Assembly (NCBI RefSeq): GCF_003143775.1
Contig: NZ_QFRJ01000002.1
Coordinates: 82,501-146,500, forward strand
DNA: 64,000 bases
Source: Brumimicrobium oceani
GTDB taxonomy: Bacteria > Bacteroidota > Bacteroidia > Flavobacteriales_D > Crocinitomicaceae
Reading direction: 5' to 3'
The notes beneath the pieces are model-generated. The model saw only the letters and a program-made list of their open reading frames with translations. It was not told the DNA's origin and made no database searches. Shown piece by piece: positions 54,274 to 64,000 of the stretch (position 1 is the first letter of the stretch; every line of letters begins with the position of its first letter). Position numbers and translations under genes: made by a program.

Positions 54274-54362
54274 GAAAAAATCCTATCATGAGAAAAATGT
54301 TACCACGATAAAAAATCTCGCGGTAGCATTTTGGAATATTACTTAAAGGTTAAAAAAAAGAT

Positions 54363-54659
54363 TTGTTTTACAGATTACAATGTAATTTCTTTGTAGATAC
54401 AAAAGTTAAAACAATAGAAATACGAATTATTAAAATAGGAGAATCAAAAGGTATTCTAATTCCAAATGAAATTTTAAAGCAATACAACATAGGTGATAAA
54501 GTTGAAATGACTTTACAGGAAAAGGAAATAATCTTGCGTCCGATTAAAAAACCAAGGAAAGGATGGGATAAAGCGTTTAAGAAGATGCATGAAAACGGTG
54601 ATGACAATTTATTGATTGCAGATGTTATCGAAGATGAGCAGTTTGAAGATTTAGGATAA
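54363..54659 (+). CDS. MazE/AbrB-type antitoxin, orphan
   Basis: The core TIEIRIIKIGESKGILIPNE (about 18-37) followed by KYNIGDKVEMTLQEKE is the AbrB/MazE DNA-binding fold, and the tail IIADVIEDEQFEDLG is what covers MazF toxins. The usual ATG before KT(I/V)EI is GTT here, so translation must begin at TTG 54363 or not at all. No MazF follows: the next 230 bases show no gene. Probably the remnant of a toxin-antitoxin pair that lost its toxin. Confidence 0.6.
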   Translation: MFYRLQCNFFVDTKVKTIEIRIIKIGESKGILIPNEILKQYNIGDKVEMTLQEKEIILRPIKKPRKGWDKAFKKMHENGDDNLLIADVIEDEQFEDLG

Positions 54660-54928
54660 AAACCTGCACTGCACTTTAAGCGTGTACTGATTGTAACACA
54701 ACCACTTAAAAAAGACTTCAGTTTGAAAAGACAACTCAATTTAAAACCGTCCGTTAGCTCAAATAAAAATATGATAATAATTAGAATCTTTCACGCTATT
54801 ATCTAAATTGATTAACTTTAAAGATTAAGAAAATAAGCTTTTACAATCAGTATAATAGTGGTTCTCCAATGTAATTCTGAACTAAAAACACTTTGAACTG
54901 TACAACATCGAAAATACCAAAAACTAAA

Positions 54929-57900
54929 ATGAAAATTCAACATAAATTCCTTCTTCTACTCCTTTTCCTCCTCTTCTTTTCTGTTTCGTCTTTTTCTCAA
55001 CAAGGAAAAAATTACCAAACCGCTTTTAAATCATCGGATGGAACAGATACTCTAGTCCAAGAAGTAATTTTAGGAGAATTGTTTAACAAAGAAATTTGGA
55101 TTATTCGAAATGAAGTCAAAGACACTTTAGAAATTTCTGAAGTTAAAAAAGGAAAACTTCATGGTGAGCAAAAACTATTTTTCATTGATGGAGAGTTAAA
55201 ACTGATAGCTAATTATAAAAAAGGATTGCTGAGTGGTAAAGTCGATTTTTTTGAACTAAGAACTGGTCAATTGAGTAGAACTGATTATTACAAAGCTTTA
55301 CCGAAAAAAGACTTCTCAGTTTTACAGAGAATGACCACCTATCAACATAATAATACTAATATTCGAGAAGAATATAAATACAAAAACGGACTTAAAAACG
55401 GTAAATACACAATTTATCATATCAATGGAGAAATCCGAGAAAAAGGAACTTTCCAAAATGATTTGTACATTGGAAATAAAATTGTATTTCATAAAAATGG
55501 TAAAACTCGAAGTGATGAAAATTTCATAATAATTGATAATCCAAAGTATATTTCTGCCATTCAAACACAAAAAGATGAATTTGGAGAGTCAAAACCTGAA
55601 GAAATAGTGCATATTCCAAAGAAGCTTTCTGTTTTAGACGGAAACGTAAAATATTATCACTACGACGGAAATATTTCCTCAGATTTGAACTATGTAAAAG
55701 GTCAGAAACATGGAATTTGTAAAGAATATCATCAAGATAAAAACAGTACTTTAAAATCAGAAGTGGAATACAAAGATGGTCTTCCACATGGTTCTTATAT
55801 TCATTATAGTGCCAATGGACATAAGGAAAGAGAAGGAATATTTTATGGTGAAATTCAACTTGGCGACACTATTTACAAGAATGTTTATGAAGGAGAAATT
55901 CTCACTTACTATAATGGTATACTTTTCCGTAAAGAGCATTGGGAAAATTTTATGAAAAACGGTGTTCAGGAAACCTATTCTCAACATAATGGAAAATTGA
56001 ATAAACGTGAACACCTCAAGGACAATCTAAAATCTGGAATTCAGGAAAGATTTGATTCAGAAGGCTTAAAAAATTACGAAGCACATTTTGAAATTGTTGA
56101 AGTTGATGGGAAGAAAGTTTCTCAGAAAACGGGAATTGAAACTTACTGGGATAAAGGAAAAATCAGAAGTACAACAACTTGGATCGACGGAAAGAAAGAA
56201 GGTAAAACCATGACTTACTATGCAAACGGTCAAATTGAAAAAGAAATGTATTTCAAAAATGGCGAACTCGATGGTTTATACAAAAGCTATTATGAAAACG
56301 GTCAACTCAAAGAAGACTACATGTATCATCGGGTTTATAGTTCTAGAAAACACATTGGATGGAATAAAACCTATGATGAATCTGGGAAATTGACCAGAAT
56401 TTTTCATGCTGATGGAAATGATAGAAATAGCATTGGATTAAACTATGAAAATGGGAAATTAAAAGAATTAAGTGTTACAGATGCCCTAAACCTTAAGATT
56501 TCATTAGACCATAAGTTAAAATCCATTCACTGGTTAAGACATTCCCGACCTACGTTTGGATTTAATTTATTCACCAATCAACTGTTGAGGAGAATTCATT
56601 TTATCGCAGATAAGCATTATACGAATACAGCTAATTTCACATCGAATGGTGAATTAAATCAAGTTTTTACCAGTACTGGTCAACCAATCGATGAGGAAAA
56701 CATAAATACTATTGCCAAAAAAATTGCTGCACAATACAATCCCGAATGGAATAATGAAGAACTGATTACAAAAGGGTTTAGAGATGGTATTCACCAATGG
56801 AACTACAAGAATGGGTCACCATTTTTCAAAATAGAATTCAATGATAGTCTACCAAATGGAACTTGGGTTTCTTACAATCCAATTGATGGTGACACTTTAA
56901 GTCATGCAGAATACAAAAATGGACTCCCAATAGGAAAATGGGTAGAAAAAACAGTAGATGGAGTAATTAAATCACGTAAATCATATTTTCAAAACCATCA
57001 AATTAAGGAAAGTTATAGTTATGCCAACGAAGGTTTATTAAGAGAAGTTAGAAAATATGATAGCCTTGGAAAAGAACACTATTTCGCTGATTATTATGAA
57101 AATGGGAATTTAAAAAACATGCGTGAGCCTGAATTAAGCAACAGTATCACCATGTGGGATAACGGTGATACTTCTTACTTTAACTTCCTCTATACAATTG
57201 GAGATTCAATCAAAATAGAACGTCAATTCTATAAAGGAAACATTTTGAAATTACAACGTAAAAACAACTTCACCACTGGTTTTGGAGAAGTAAAAACGTT
57301 TTACGAAAATGGTCAGCTCAAGACCTCACACGAATTAAAGGACAACAAATCTCATGGACTATATCAAAACAAAGATGAAAACGGGAGGCTTCTCAATACA
57401 GGATACTTTAAGGAGGGTAAAAGAAATGGAGAATGGATAAAGTATGATGAAAACGGAGAAGCTGAGATAAGTTTATTCGAAAATGGTGAGATCATCATTG
57501 ACAAAAGTACTGAAGACCCTAATTCTTGCAGATGTTACGACAAATCACTAAAATCGGGCAAAATTGGCTATGCTGGTTCACTCTCTCGCCTTGAGGAATA
57601 TGAAAACATTAAAGACTTTATTCCAAAAACGATAATTCCAATTGACAGTTTTAATTATGAAAACATTTTCTATGTTGGTTTACAAACAGATAATAATCGC
57701 TCTGCTGGCTTTACAAGTATGAAATTATTGATGTTTAGAGAATTTGCATTTCATTATCCAGCAGCAAATCAGCTAAAATTCAATTTGAATCCGTGTAAAA
57801 CGGAAGGATACATCAGTAATATTGAAGGGAACTTTAATTACAACTATTATAATAAGAAAACTGTTCATGCCTATTTGGGTACGAAAACTATTGCGATTGG

Positions 57901-58441
57901 TCTGCAGCAGAATCCAATGGTTAATTTGAATAACGAACCGTACACCATTCAATTTGAAACAAAGGGAATGGATTTCGATGAAAAGGACATCAAAAGCATC
58001 CAATTTATTGACGAAGACAGTACATGTTATCCACTGGGAATCATCAATAATTTCATGAACATTGAAATCTCAAAAGCAGAACTAGACATTCATCCATCAA
58101 GAGGGAAATATGCTGATGTTCCTCTATTATCAAATCAATCACAACAGTTTTATGGTTTTAATATCACTGAGGCTAAAGTAGATTTTGATTATATAAATGG
58201 AGAAGATTCTGTTCAAATTAAAGCCAATGCTAATCGAATTGTTGCTGGAGCTAATTATGTTGCTGGAAAACTGGAAGTGGAAGGAAAATCAGAAAATGCA
58301 AATGAATTTACTCCAAAAAATAGTAAGACAACAATTAGTACAGAAGAACTCCGAAGATTTCTAGAGCAAAAAGGTTTTTATCGTGTGAAGACAGAAATTA
58401 AGGATGGACTTTTATTGATTGAGTTTTACACAGAAAAATAG
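54929..58441 (+). CDS. Giant YwqK/MORN-like repeat protein 2 with extra C-terminal domain
   Basis: An 1170-residue exported protein. I chose ATG 54929 (MKIQHKFLLLLLFLLFFSVS, a strong signal peptide) over TTG 54893. Residues about 30-860 are YwqK/MORN_2 repeats such as YENGQLKEDYMYH and FKEGKRNGEWIKYDENGEAE, homologous to the gene at 51610. The stretch after about 870 is not repetitive: it has CRCYDKSLKSGKIGYAGSLS, then a beta-rich part and the end NGEDSVQIKANANRIVAGAN to EFYTEK. This tail has no counterpart in the first paralogue and is not recognised. The next gene starts 16 bases after the stop. Confidence 0.85.
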   Translation: MKIQHKFLLLLLFLLFFSVSSFSQQGKNYQTAFKSSDGTDTLVQEVILGELFNKEIWIIRNEVKDTLEISEVKKGKLHGEQKLFFIDGELKLIANYKKGLLSGKVDFFELRTGQLSRTDYYKALPKKDFSVLQRMTTYQHNNTNIREEYKYKNGLKNGKYTIYHINGEIREKGTFQNDLYIGNKIVFHKNGKTRSDENFIIIDNPKYISAIQTQKDEFGESKPEEIVHIPKKLSVLDGNVKYYHYDGNISSDLNYVKGQKHGICKEYHQDKNSTLKSEVEYKDGLPHGSYIHYSANGHKEREGIFYGEIQLGDTIYKNVYEGEILTYYNGILFRKEHWENFMKNGVQETYSQHNGKLNKREHLKDNLKSGIQERFDSEGLKNYEAHFEIVEVDGKKVSQKTGIETYWDKGKIRSTTTWIDGKKEGKTMTYYANGQIEKEMYFKNGELDGLYKSYYENGQLKEDYMYHRVYSSRKHIGWNKTYDESGKLTRIFHADGNDRNSIGLNYENGKLKELSVTDALNLKISLDHKLKSIHWLRHSRPTFGFNLFTNQLLRRIHFIADKHYTNTANFTSNGELNQVFTSTGQPIDEENINTIAKKIAAQYNPEWNNEELITKGFRDGIHQWNYKNGSPFFKIEFNDSLPNGTWVSYNPIDGDTLSHAEYKNGLPIGKWVEKTVDGVIKSRKSYFQNHQIKESYSYANEGLLREVRKYDSLGKEHYFADYYENGNLKNMREPELSNSITMWDNGDTSYFNFLYTIGDSIKIERQFYKGNILKLQRKNNFTTGFGEVKTFYENGQLKTSHELKDNKSHGLYQNKDENGRLLNTGYFKEGKRNGEWIKYDENGEAEISLFENGEIIIDKSTEDPNSCRCYDKSLKSGKIGYAGSLSRLEEYENIKDFIPKTIIPIDSFNYENIFYVGLQTDNNRSAGFTSMKLLMFREFAFHYPAANQLKFNLNPCKTEGYISNIEGNFNYNYYNKKTVHAYLGTKTIAIGLQQNPMVNLNNEPYTIQFETKGMDFDEKDIKSIQFIDEDSTCYPLGIINNFMNIEISKAELDIHPSRGKYADVPLLSNQSQQFYGFNITEAKVDFDYINGEDSVQIKANANRIVAGANYVAGKLEVEGKSENANEFTPKNSKTTISTEELRRFLEQKGFYRVKTEIKDGLLLIEFYTEK

Positions 58442-58456
58442 TTTAAAGACAGAATA

Positions 58457-60202
58457 ATGAAAAGAATTACAACAATATTGGCTTTATGCTTATTCTCAAT
58501 AATGGGTCAAACCCAGATTTTAGACGTTTTTCAAAACAAGGAATATTCAACCTCTTCGTATGTATTAAGTGCTGAGATTAAAAAGGATTACTCTCCGAGT
58601 AAATTGGAAATTGTTCATGATAAAAACAAAGATAAGAATGAAGTTTGGTCTAAAGTCGAAGAGCAGTTCTTTGAAAAAGCAAAAGCAACAGTGAATGATG
58701 AAGTGGCCTTTTTTCAACTCAACAACAAAGCTTTAAAGCAACAAAGTCAAATTGAAAAATGGAACCGATTGCAAGGAAATGATACGAGGTATTCTACTAA
58801 TCCAAAATTCGAATCTATTGATATTAGATTAATTAGTGTGCTCAATAACTGTGGAATATATTCGATTAATTACAATTTTGAAGTGAATAGCGGAGGACGT
58901 TATGGAAAAAACATGATTCCTATTAAGCAATTCTATCTAGCGGATTTTAATAGAAATACAATAATTGAAATCAAGGACTCCCCTTGTTCTAGACAGCAAG
59001 AAGAACTAAGAAAATTAACCCTTTCTAAATTCAAAACACTTTATTTATTAAAGACACAAAAAATAGATTTAGACAATTTAGAAAGAATTGAGAACGCTAA
59101 ACAAAACGAAAAAATAGGATTAGAAATAGAATCTAAACTCTACTTTTCAGAAGCACTTGTCTATCCTTATTTGAGCGGAGTTATTGTTGAATTTCCAGAA
59201 CGCTCTAATTCTTCTGAACTTTTTAATCAGGAATCGTTTCGTGTCTATTTAAAAGATGATGAAGTTCAAGAATTGCTGAAAGTTTATCCTGAATTCAAAC
59301 CTACGTTTTCAAAGGAATTAAAAGCGCCTACAAAAACGCAATTGGAACAATTAAATAATGACCATAATTTCGATTTATCCAAATTTTCTCATGCACCAAA
59401 GGAAATCCAAATGTTGGATATTCTTGACTTTGAGAAAGAAGTTTATGCGATGAAAATTACAAGTTATCAACTCTATGACACCAACAGAAGATTTATGGGA
59501 ACAAAAAAGATATTCTTAAACAAGCTTCAACAGGTAAATTCAATTGAACACAGCGATGAATATGGGAAGATCAGAAGAGAGGAAATATATAAGTACAATA
59601 ACAAGAATCTCCTTGAAAGCATAAGGACTACGGATCGTGATAAATCATTGAAATTGTACCATTATAAAGATGATGTTTTAGATTATTCTGAACATTATGA
59701 ACTCGATGTTGAATCAGATTACCAAGGAACAAATGTTGATTTAGAAATTGATCAGGAGCATATCATTTATAATAATAATTACCAATATACGCTAAAACTA
59801 AACCTAGTGGGTGAATTTAACACCAGAGCTTATACGCAACTTCGATATTTAGAAAAAAACCAATTTTGCACAAATTCTTATTGTATACTCGCAGATGAGA
59901 ATCAAAATATAATTGGCGTAAGGCAAGAAAGATATGGATTAATGGATATTCTGACCAATGATAAGAATCAACCAGTGGAGAGTTATTTGGACAATGACAG
60001 GTACCAGAATTTCTTCGCTTATGATGAAGAAGGAAGAATTGTATCGATGAACAAATTTTCGAATAATACAAATTCAGGTTCTGTGGAGTTCAGCTATCAA
60101 TTGGATAAAAAAAAGGCTTTAATTATAAAGGAAGTAAGAGGTTCCTATTCAAATGAAACGGTAATTGAGCATGTTTATGAGTTTGAGTTTTGGGAGGAAT
60201 AA
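58457..60202 (+). CDS. Exported protein of unknown function
   Basis: A 581-residue protein with signal peptide MKRITTILALCLFSIMGQTQ. The rest has many Tyr/Asn/Lys and, in the second half, repeat-like stretches such as EIYKYNNKNLLESIRTTDRD and NFFAYDEEGRIVSMNKFSNN, akin to YD/RHS-like or KWG-like beta units, too loose for a call. It starts 16 bases after the giant YwqK protein, so the two are one operon and may act together. Confidence 0.75.
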   Translation: MKRITTILALCLFSIMGQTQILDVFQNKEYSTSSYVLSAEIKKDYSPSKLEIVHDKNKDKNEVWSKVEEQFFEKAKATVNDEVAFFQLNNKALKQQSQIEKWNRLQGNDTRYSTNPKFESIDIRLISVLNNCGIYSINYNFEVNSGGRYGKNMIPIKQFYLADFNRNTIIEIKDSPCSRQQEELRKLTLSKFKTLYLLKTQKIDLDNLERIENAKQNEKIGLEIESKLYFSEALVYPYLSGVIVEFPERSNSSELFNQESFRVYLKDDEVQELLKVYPEFKPTFSKELKAPTKTQLEQLNNDHNFDLSKFSHAPKEIQMLDILDFEKEVYAMKITSYQLYDTNRRFMGTKKIFLNKLQQVNSIEHSDEYGKIRREEIYKYNNKNLLESIRTTDRDKSLKLYHYKDDVLDYSEHYELDVESDYQGTNVDLEIDQEHIIYNNNYQYTLKLNLVGEFNTRAYTQLRYLEKNQFCTNSYCILADENQNIIGVRQERYGLMDILTNDKNQPVESYLDNDRYQNFFAYDEEGRIVSMNKFSNNTNSGSVEFSYQLDKKKALIIKEVRGSYSNETVIEHVYEFEFWEE

Positions 60203-60287
60203 TTTCAACAAACTGAGATAATTCTTATACTTTTGGCGCAATGTATGCTAATGAATAAAATTAGAAATATTCAACTTATAGACAAAA

Positions 60288-60656
60288 ATGAATTATTCAT
60301 ATATATTTAAATACTGGATCACTATATTGTTAGTTAGTCCATTGGTTCTTTTTACTTATTCACTTTTCAAAAGTGACATCATTGACTACACTTTTCAACT
60401 TGAAGTCTTTTTAATATTTCTATTATTCAGCTTCCTATTCGCACTTCCAACGATCATAACTTCAACTGGCTTGTTTTATTTTTTAGAAAAAAGAGAAGTC
60501 AACACAAGTGTCATTAAAGCATTAATTATCGCAATTACAGTCTTAGGAACATTTCTCACTTTGTTTTTGGTCTCCAAGGATATTGCACTCGAATACAGCA
60601 TTCTTTATTCTATAATGGCGATACTCTCAGGTACCATCTATACATTAAAACGATGA
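60288..60656 (+). CDS. Small integral membrane protein, unknown
   Basis: 122 residues with four predicted membrane segments: about 8-27, 37-60, 72-91 and 98-118. No family recognised. It is 86 bases after the previous gene and may be in the same unit. Confidence 0.65.
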   Translation: MNYSYIFKYWITILLVSPLVLFTYSLFKSDIIDYTFQLEVFLIFLLFSFLFALPTIITSTGLFYFLEKREVNTSVIKALIIAITVLGTFLTLFLVSKDIALEYSILYSIMAILSGTIYTLKR

Positions 60657-60754
60657 ACAGGAATTAATGAAGCTCTGATTAAAAACGTTCGGCAACTTAG
60701 TTTTCATCGTTTAATTTGTTTAATTTTATATCCTAACATATTAATAATGAAACT

Positions 60755-61666
60755 ATGAAAACACTTCTACTCTTTTCTGTTTTACTTCCCACCTTACTTT
60801 TTGGTCAAATCACAAATCATTTTTCCAATCAAGATGCTCAATGGAATGTTGCTACTTCCTTTACTGCTGCAACGCAAGAACACCCTAGTTTTGTCGCAAC
60901 CACAACTAAAGTATACGGGTTTCAAGGAGACAGTTTAATAAACGGTGATACTTGGTCTAAAATCTACTCCACTAGCGATTCACTTTTCCAGAGCAATCTT
61001 GCTTTTGAGGGATTGACCAGAGTTGACAATGATTTGGTTTTATTCAAAAAGGGAGCAAATCCAATTGACACACTTTATGATTTTAGTTTAGCTGTTGGCG
61101 ACAGTGTATTTTATGATTTCGATTTGTTCACTTCTTGGATTCATGTGGAGGAAATTCAGACCATTCAAATTAATGGAGAAAGTTATAAGAAATTTATTTT
61201 TACAGAACCAACTGGTCCAACGGCATTTGATCATTTAAATGAAGTATGGATTGAAGGAATTGGAAGTGTTCACGGACCACTTTTTCCATTATCACCAAGA
61301 AAGTTTAGCGAAGAAATACCAGATTCTATGCTTTTGACATGTTCTTTCGCCAATAATCAAGATTTCTTTAATCATCCATCCTATTCTGATTGTTATGTGA
61401 ATATCACTTTAGGAGTTGAAAATCATGAAGCGATTAATTTAAGCATTTATCCAAATCCGGTAAGTTCAATTTTGACGATTGCAAGTACACAGAGTATAAA
61501 TGGAGTAATTGAGATTTATGATGTGAATGGGAAATTGCTGAAAACGGTGAAAGCTAAGAGAGAAAAAGTATCAATTGATGTTTCTGCTTTTGAGAATGGA
61601 GTTTATATTTTGAATTTCGAGCTAAATGGACAAAAAGTAGTGAAACGTTTTATTATTGGTCAATAA
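60755..61666 (+). CDS. Secreted protein with T9SS type A tail
   Basis: A 303-residue protein. The signal peptide ends LLFGQ. The middle (about 20-220) is a beta-rich domain unknown to me: GDTWSKIYSTSDSLFQSN and TEPTGPTAFDHLNEVWIEGI. This pattern is common in exported flavobacterial proteins. The last ~80 residues (LSIYPNPVSSILTIAS to FIIGQ) are a T9SS type A sorting signal, with the closing basic motif KVVKRFIIGQ. So it is delivered to the surface. The function is unknown. Confidence 0.85.
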   Translation: MKTLLLFSVLLPTLLFGQITNHFSNQDAQWNVATSFTAATQEHPSFVATTTKVYGFQGDSLINGDTWSKIYSTSDSLFQSNLAFEGLTRVDNDLVLFKKGANPIDTLYDFSLAVGDSVFYDFDLFTSWIHVEEIQTIQINGESYKKFIFTEPTGPTAFDHLNEVWIEGIGSVHGPLFPLSPRKFSEEIPDSMLLTCSFANNQDFFNHPSYSDCYVNITLGVENHEAINLSIYPNPVSSILTIASTQSINGVIEIYDVNGKLLKTVKAKREKVSIDVSAFENGVYILNFELNGQKVVKRFIIGQ

Positions 61667-61706
61667 TTGGCTTTTCTATGAATATTAATACTGTGATTTC
61701 ACACCC

Positions 61707-62699
61707 ATGAAAATCTTGACGATAATTGTATTCATTGTATGGACATCAAATTCCTTCGCGCAAAAAAACTACCTAGAATACCATAAACAAGCCAGAGAAA
61801 TTGAAAACAAAATCTTAGATTCTAGCTATTCGGAAGCAGTCAAATTGTACCATTCTTTATTTAGAGAATATGACTTCGTATTTGCAGAAGATTGTTTTAG
61901 AGCTGCCCAAACAGCAGTCGTTGATGGAGACACAGCTTCAGCTTTTACTTTTCTGAAAAGGGCAACAAAACAGGGCGTAACGATGGAAAGAATTTTAATG
62001 GATTCTTTACTTGTAGATTTACAGAAATCAAATAATTGGACAGAATATGAAAGCAATTATGATTCTTTGAGGGAAATTTATACTGCCGATATCAATTGGG
62101 AATTACGGAATAAAATCAATGAATTATACGATTTAGATCAATTTTATAGAGACAAACATGAACTACATCCTTGGAACTTCTTATGGAGGCCATTTATCAG
62201 CATCAAATGGAAAAAAGTGGTCAAAGAAATTGTAGAAAATGAATTGACTCCTCTTATTTTAGAATATGGATTCCCAAATGAAAAGCTAATCGGATTAGAT
62301 GAAGCTTCTTTTCATCATAAACATCAATATGACAAACTTAAATCAAATTTCGCATTTATTATTTTAGTTCACTATTTCTCCGATCCAAGGCCAACAACAT
62401 TGAATGAAATTTTACTTTCAAACATTGAAACAGGAAACATTTCTCCAAAACAATATGCTTCCTTAATAGATTTCCAAGCACAATGGGGACGAAATAAGTA
62501 TTACAAAGGATTGCATTACAACGAATGGCATAGTACCAAAAATGAAGAAGATTTAGATCAAATCAACAAAAACAGAGAAGCCATTGGATTAGAAGATTTG
62601 GAGAAAAGGGAAATTAAATTTCAAAGGGGCTTGGATGCTTGTAAAGAAAGAAAAAAGGGAAACTACAATCATGTTAGATTTTGGATATTTTGTGGGTAG
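61707..62699 (+). CDS. Exported protein of unknown function
   Basis: A 330-residue protein with signal peptide ending SNSFAQ. The N-terminal part (about 25-120) is helical, resembling a TPR-like repeat (SAFTFLKRATKQGVTMERIL). The C-terminal part contains LDQINKNREAIGLEDLEKRE, a motif I recall from several small Bacteroidota proteins but cannot name. No enzyme motif is seen. It starts 40 bases after the T9SS gene. Confidence 0.7.
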   Translation: MKILTIIVFIVWTSNSFAQKNYLEYHKQAREIENKILDSSYSEAVKLYHSLFREYDFVFAEDCFRAAQTAVVDGDTASAFTFLKRATKQGVTMERILMDSLLVDLQKSNNWTEYESNYDSLREIYTADINWELRNKINELYDLDQFYRDKHELHPWNFLWRPFISIKWKKVVKEIVENELTPLILEYGFPNEKLIGLDEASFHHKHQYDKLKSNFAFIILVHYFSDPRPTTLNEILLSNIETGNISPKQYASLIDFQAQWGRNKYYKGLHYNEWHSTKNEEDLDQINKNREAIGLEDLEKREIKFQRGLDACKERKKGNYNHVRFWIFCG

Positions 62700-62707
62700 T
62701 TATCAGC

Positions 62708-62780
62708 AAAAAAGAGGCTTAGTCACGAGATGAATTCGGCAGGCTATCCACCGATCTCGATATAACTAAACCTCTTTTTT
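62708..62780. terminator. Long two-part hairpin between convergent genes
   Basis: AAAAAAGAGG-C-TTAGT (62708-62723) pairs with ACTAA-A-CCTCTTTTTT (62765-62780). Inside, CGAGAT (62725-62730) pairs with ATCTCG (62754-62759), and CGG pairs with CCG further in. Ends in T and A runs, so it can stop transcription from both sides. Confidence 0.7.
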
Positions 62781-62863
62781 TAATTTAAAAACTTTTATTG
62801 CAATTGCTGGTTTCTGAAATAGAAAGCTCTTTGCAATGACAAAAGTAACTTTCTACACAGAAA

Positions 62864-64000
62864 CTATACGTGTTGTTCCCAAATTTGAACCAGTTCGCCC
62901 ATCGTCTGAACGGCCTTTTGCATATCTTGAACACTCACATACTCATGCTTAGAATGTATTGCCATTTCGCCTGTAAACAAGTTCGGACAAGGTAAGCCCA
63001 TGAAAGATAAACGGGAACCATCTGTTCCTCCACGAATAATTACGGGACGTGGTGTAATATCAGACTTTTTCATTGCTTCAATCGCATAATCAGTCACGAA
63101 AGGAACAGTTTTTAGCACTTCCTTCATGTTTCTGTATTGCTCTGTTATTTCAAAGTCCATGCTTGCCGCAGGATATTCAGCGATTACTTTTTCTGCAATC
63201 TCTTTCAATCTTGCTTCATATTCTGCAAGTTTACTGGTTTCGTGATCACGAATAATAAATCCGATCGTAGCCTTTTCTTGAATTCCATCAAACGATGTCG
63301 GGTGAACAAACCCTTCTCTACCTTCAGTAGTTTCTGGCGACCAGCTATCGTTTGGAAGAGCTGCAAGAATTTTACCTCCAATTTTTAAAGCATTAACGAT
63401 TTTACCCTTTGCGTAACCTGGGTGCGCACTAACACCATGAATTGTAATTTTCACTGCATCGGCAGAAAAGCTTTCGTCTTCAATAGATCCTAAAACTCCA
63501 CCATCCAAAGTATAACCGTAATCTGCATTTAGTTTTTCCATGTCTAAATGGTCAACTCCTCTCCCAACTTCTTCGTCTGGCGTAAATAAAATACGAATAT
63601 CCCCATGCTTAATACCAGGATTCCCCATAAGGTATTCCACGAAATCCATAATGCACGCCACACCCGCTTTATCATCTGCTCCAAGCAATGTTAAACCGCT
63701 TGCAGTAATTAAATCATCACCAACTTTTTCCTTTAAGTATGGGTGTTTTTCAGTTGTGATTACCTGAGAGTTATCATCTGGAAGTGTAATTGGATTACCA
63801 TCATAGTTTTTATGTAAAATTGGCTTCACGTTTTTTCCTGTCACATCTGGTGCTGTATCCATGTGTGCACAAAAACACACCGTTGGAACGTCGTTTTCAG
63901 TATTACCTTTTACCGTTCCAAAAACATACCCCCACTCATCCATTTCAGCGTCTTCTACACCTAAATCAAGTAATTCTTGAAGTAAAAGTCGACCTAAATC
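62864..64000 (-). CDS. pepT: Peptidase T (tripeptidase), partial at the window edge
   Basis: The minus strand is open to base 64000 (379 codons), so the first ~30 residues lie outside. It is an M20 family zinc aminotripeptidase. Zinc and catalytic landmarks: VCFCAHMDTAPDV with the metal His and Asp, TLLGADDKAGVA, FTPDEEVGRGVDH with the catalytic Glu pair, and ITIHGVSAHPGYAKGKIVNA from the dimer domain; GGTDGSRLSFMGLPCPNLF and AIHSKHEYVS near the end bind the second metal. Cytoplasmic; removes N-terminal residues from tripeptides. Confidence 0.96.
   Translation of the reverse strand, partial: DLGRLLLQELLDLGVEDAEMDEWGYVFGTVKGNTENDVPTVCFCAHMDTAPDVTGKNVKPILHKNYDGNPITLPDDNSQVITTEKHPYLKEKVGDDLITASGLTLLGADDKAGVACIMDFVEYLMGNPGIKHGDIRILFTPDEEVGRGVDHLDMEKLNADYGYTLDGGVLGSIEDESFSADAVKITIHGVSAHPGYAKGKIVNALKIGGKILAALPNDSWSPETTEGREGFVHPTSFDGIQEKATIGFIIRDHETSKLAEYEARLKEIAEKVIAEYPAASMDFEITEQYRNMKEVLKTVPFVTDYAIEAMKKSDITPRPVIIRGGTDGSRLSFMGLPCPNLFTGEMAIHSKHEYVSVQDMQKAVQTMGELVQIWEQHV

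Noticed and set aside
1-64000. CRISPR array or tRNA genes
   Set aside because: No regularly spaced short repeats with unique spacers were seen, and no tRNA-like T-arm with matching acceptor ends was found by eye.

Overview
The window is AT-rich DNA from a member of the Bacteroidota, most likely a flavobacterium-like organism. The evidence is a fused secDF, several secreted proteins with type IX secretion C-terminal tails, a TonB-dependent receptor, an S46 dipeptidyl-peptidase, and repeated promoter-like TAnnTTTG boxes, which are typical of the phylum. No tRNA, rRNA or CRISPR array was seen.

Layout. 1-9 kb is core genome: lemA (partial), secDF, an S46 peptidase, a CoA-type Nudix hydrolase, a DUF218 protein and an MscS channel, with a 150-bp structured tandem repeat at 6961-7260. 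9.2-33.2 kb is a continuous defence island: McrBC (McrB with two EVE-like domains), a small gene with its own operator-like site, promoter and terminator, gene debris, a WYL regulator joined to a satD/membrane-protein pair, a nucleotidyltransferase/HTH pair, a four-gene operon (Clp-like AAA+ ATPase fused to an M41 zinc protease; a DnaB-like ATPase with a broken Walker A; a uracil-DNA-glycosylase-like protein; an unrecognised protein), a DUF262 remnant, a stand-alone reverse transcriptase, and a complete type I restriction operon hsdR-albA_2-hsdM-hsdS. 33.7-37 kb returns to housekeeping genes (mnmE, an RluA-type synthase, panB). 37-44.8 kb is one minus-strand operon that looks built for using extracellular DNA: lamin-tail protein, TonB receptor, secreted endonuclease I, and a two-gene 5'-nucleotidase. 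45.6-49.5 kb holds a DPP IV-like peptidase and citrate synthase. 49.5-62.7 kb is mostly exported proteins of unknown function, including two giant tandem YwqK/MORN-like repeat proteins, a chimeric 2-oxoacid dehydrogenase fragment and an orphan MazE-like antitoxin. The window ends in peptidase T (partial).

The most striking feature is the architecture of 13-19.7 kb. Three defence modules in a row are each bracketed by direct copies of one end of a neighbouring gene: the mcrC 3' end (three copies), the WYL gene 5' end (two copies, 161 bp) and the AAA-protease 5' end with its leader (two copies, about 355 bp, about 98% identical by eye). In each case one gene stays intact and the other copy is a stub. 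This suggests repeated insertion of circular or cassette-like modules by recombination within gene ends. The best candidate for an undescribed system is the AAA-M41 / degenerate-DnaB / UDG-like / unknown operon at 19623-23900.
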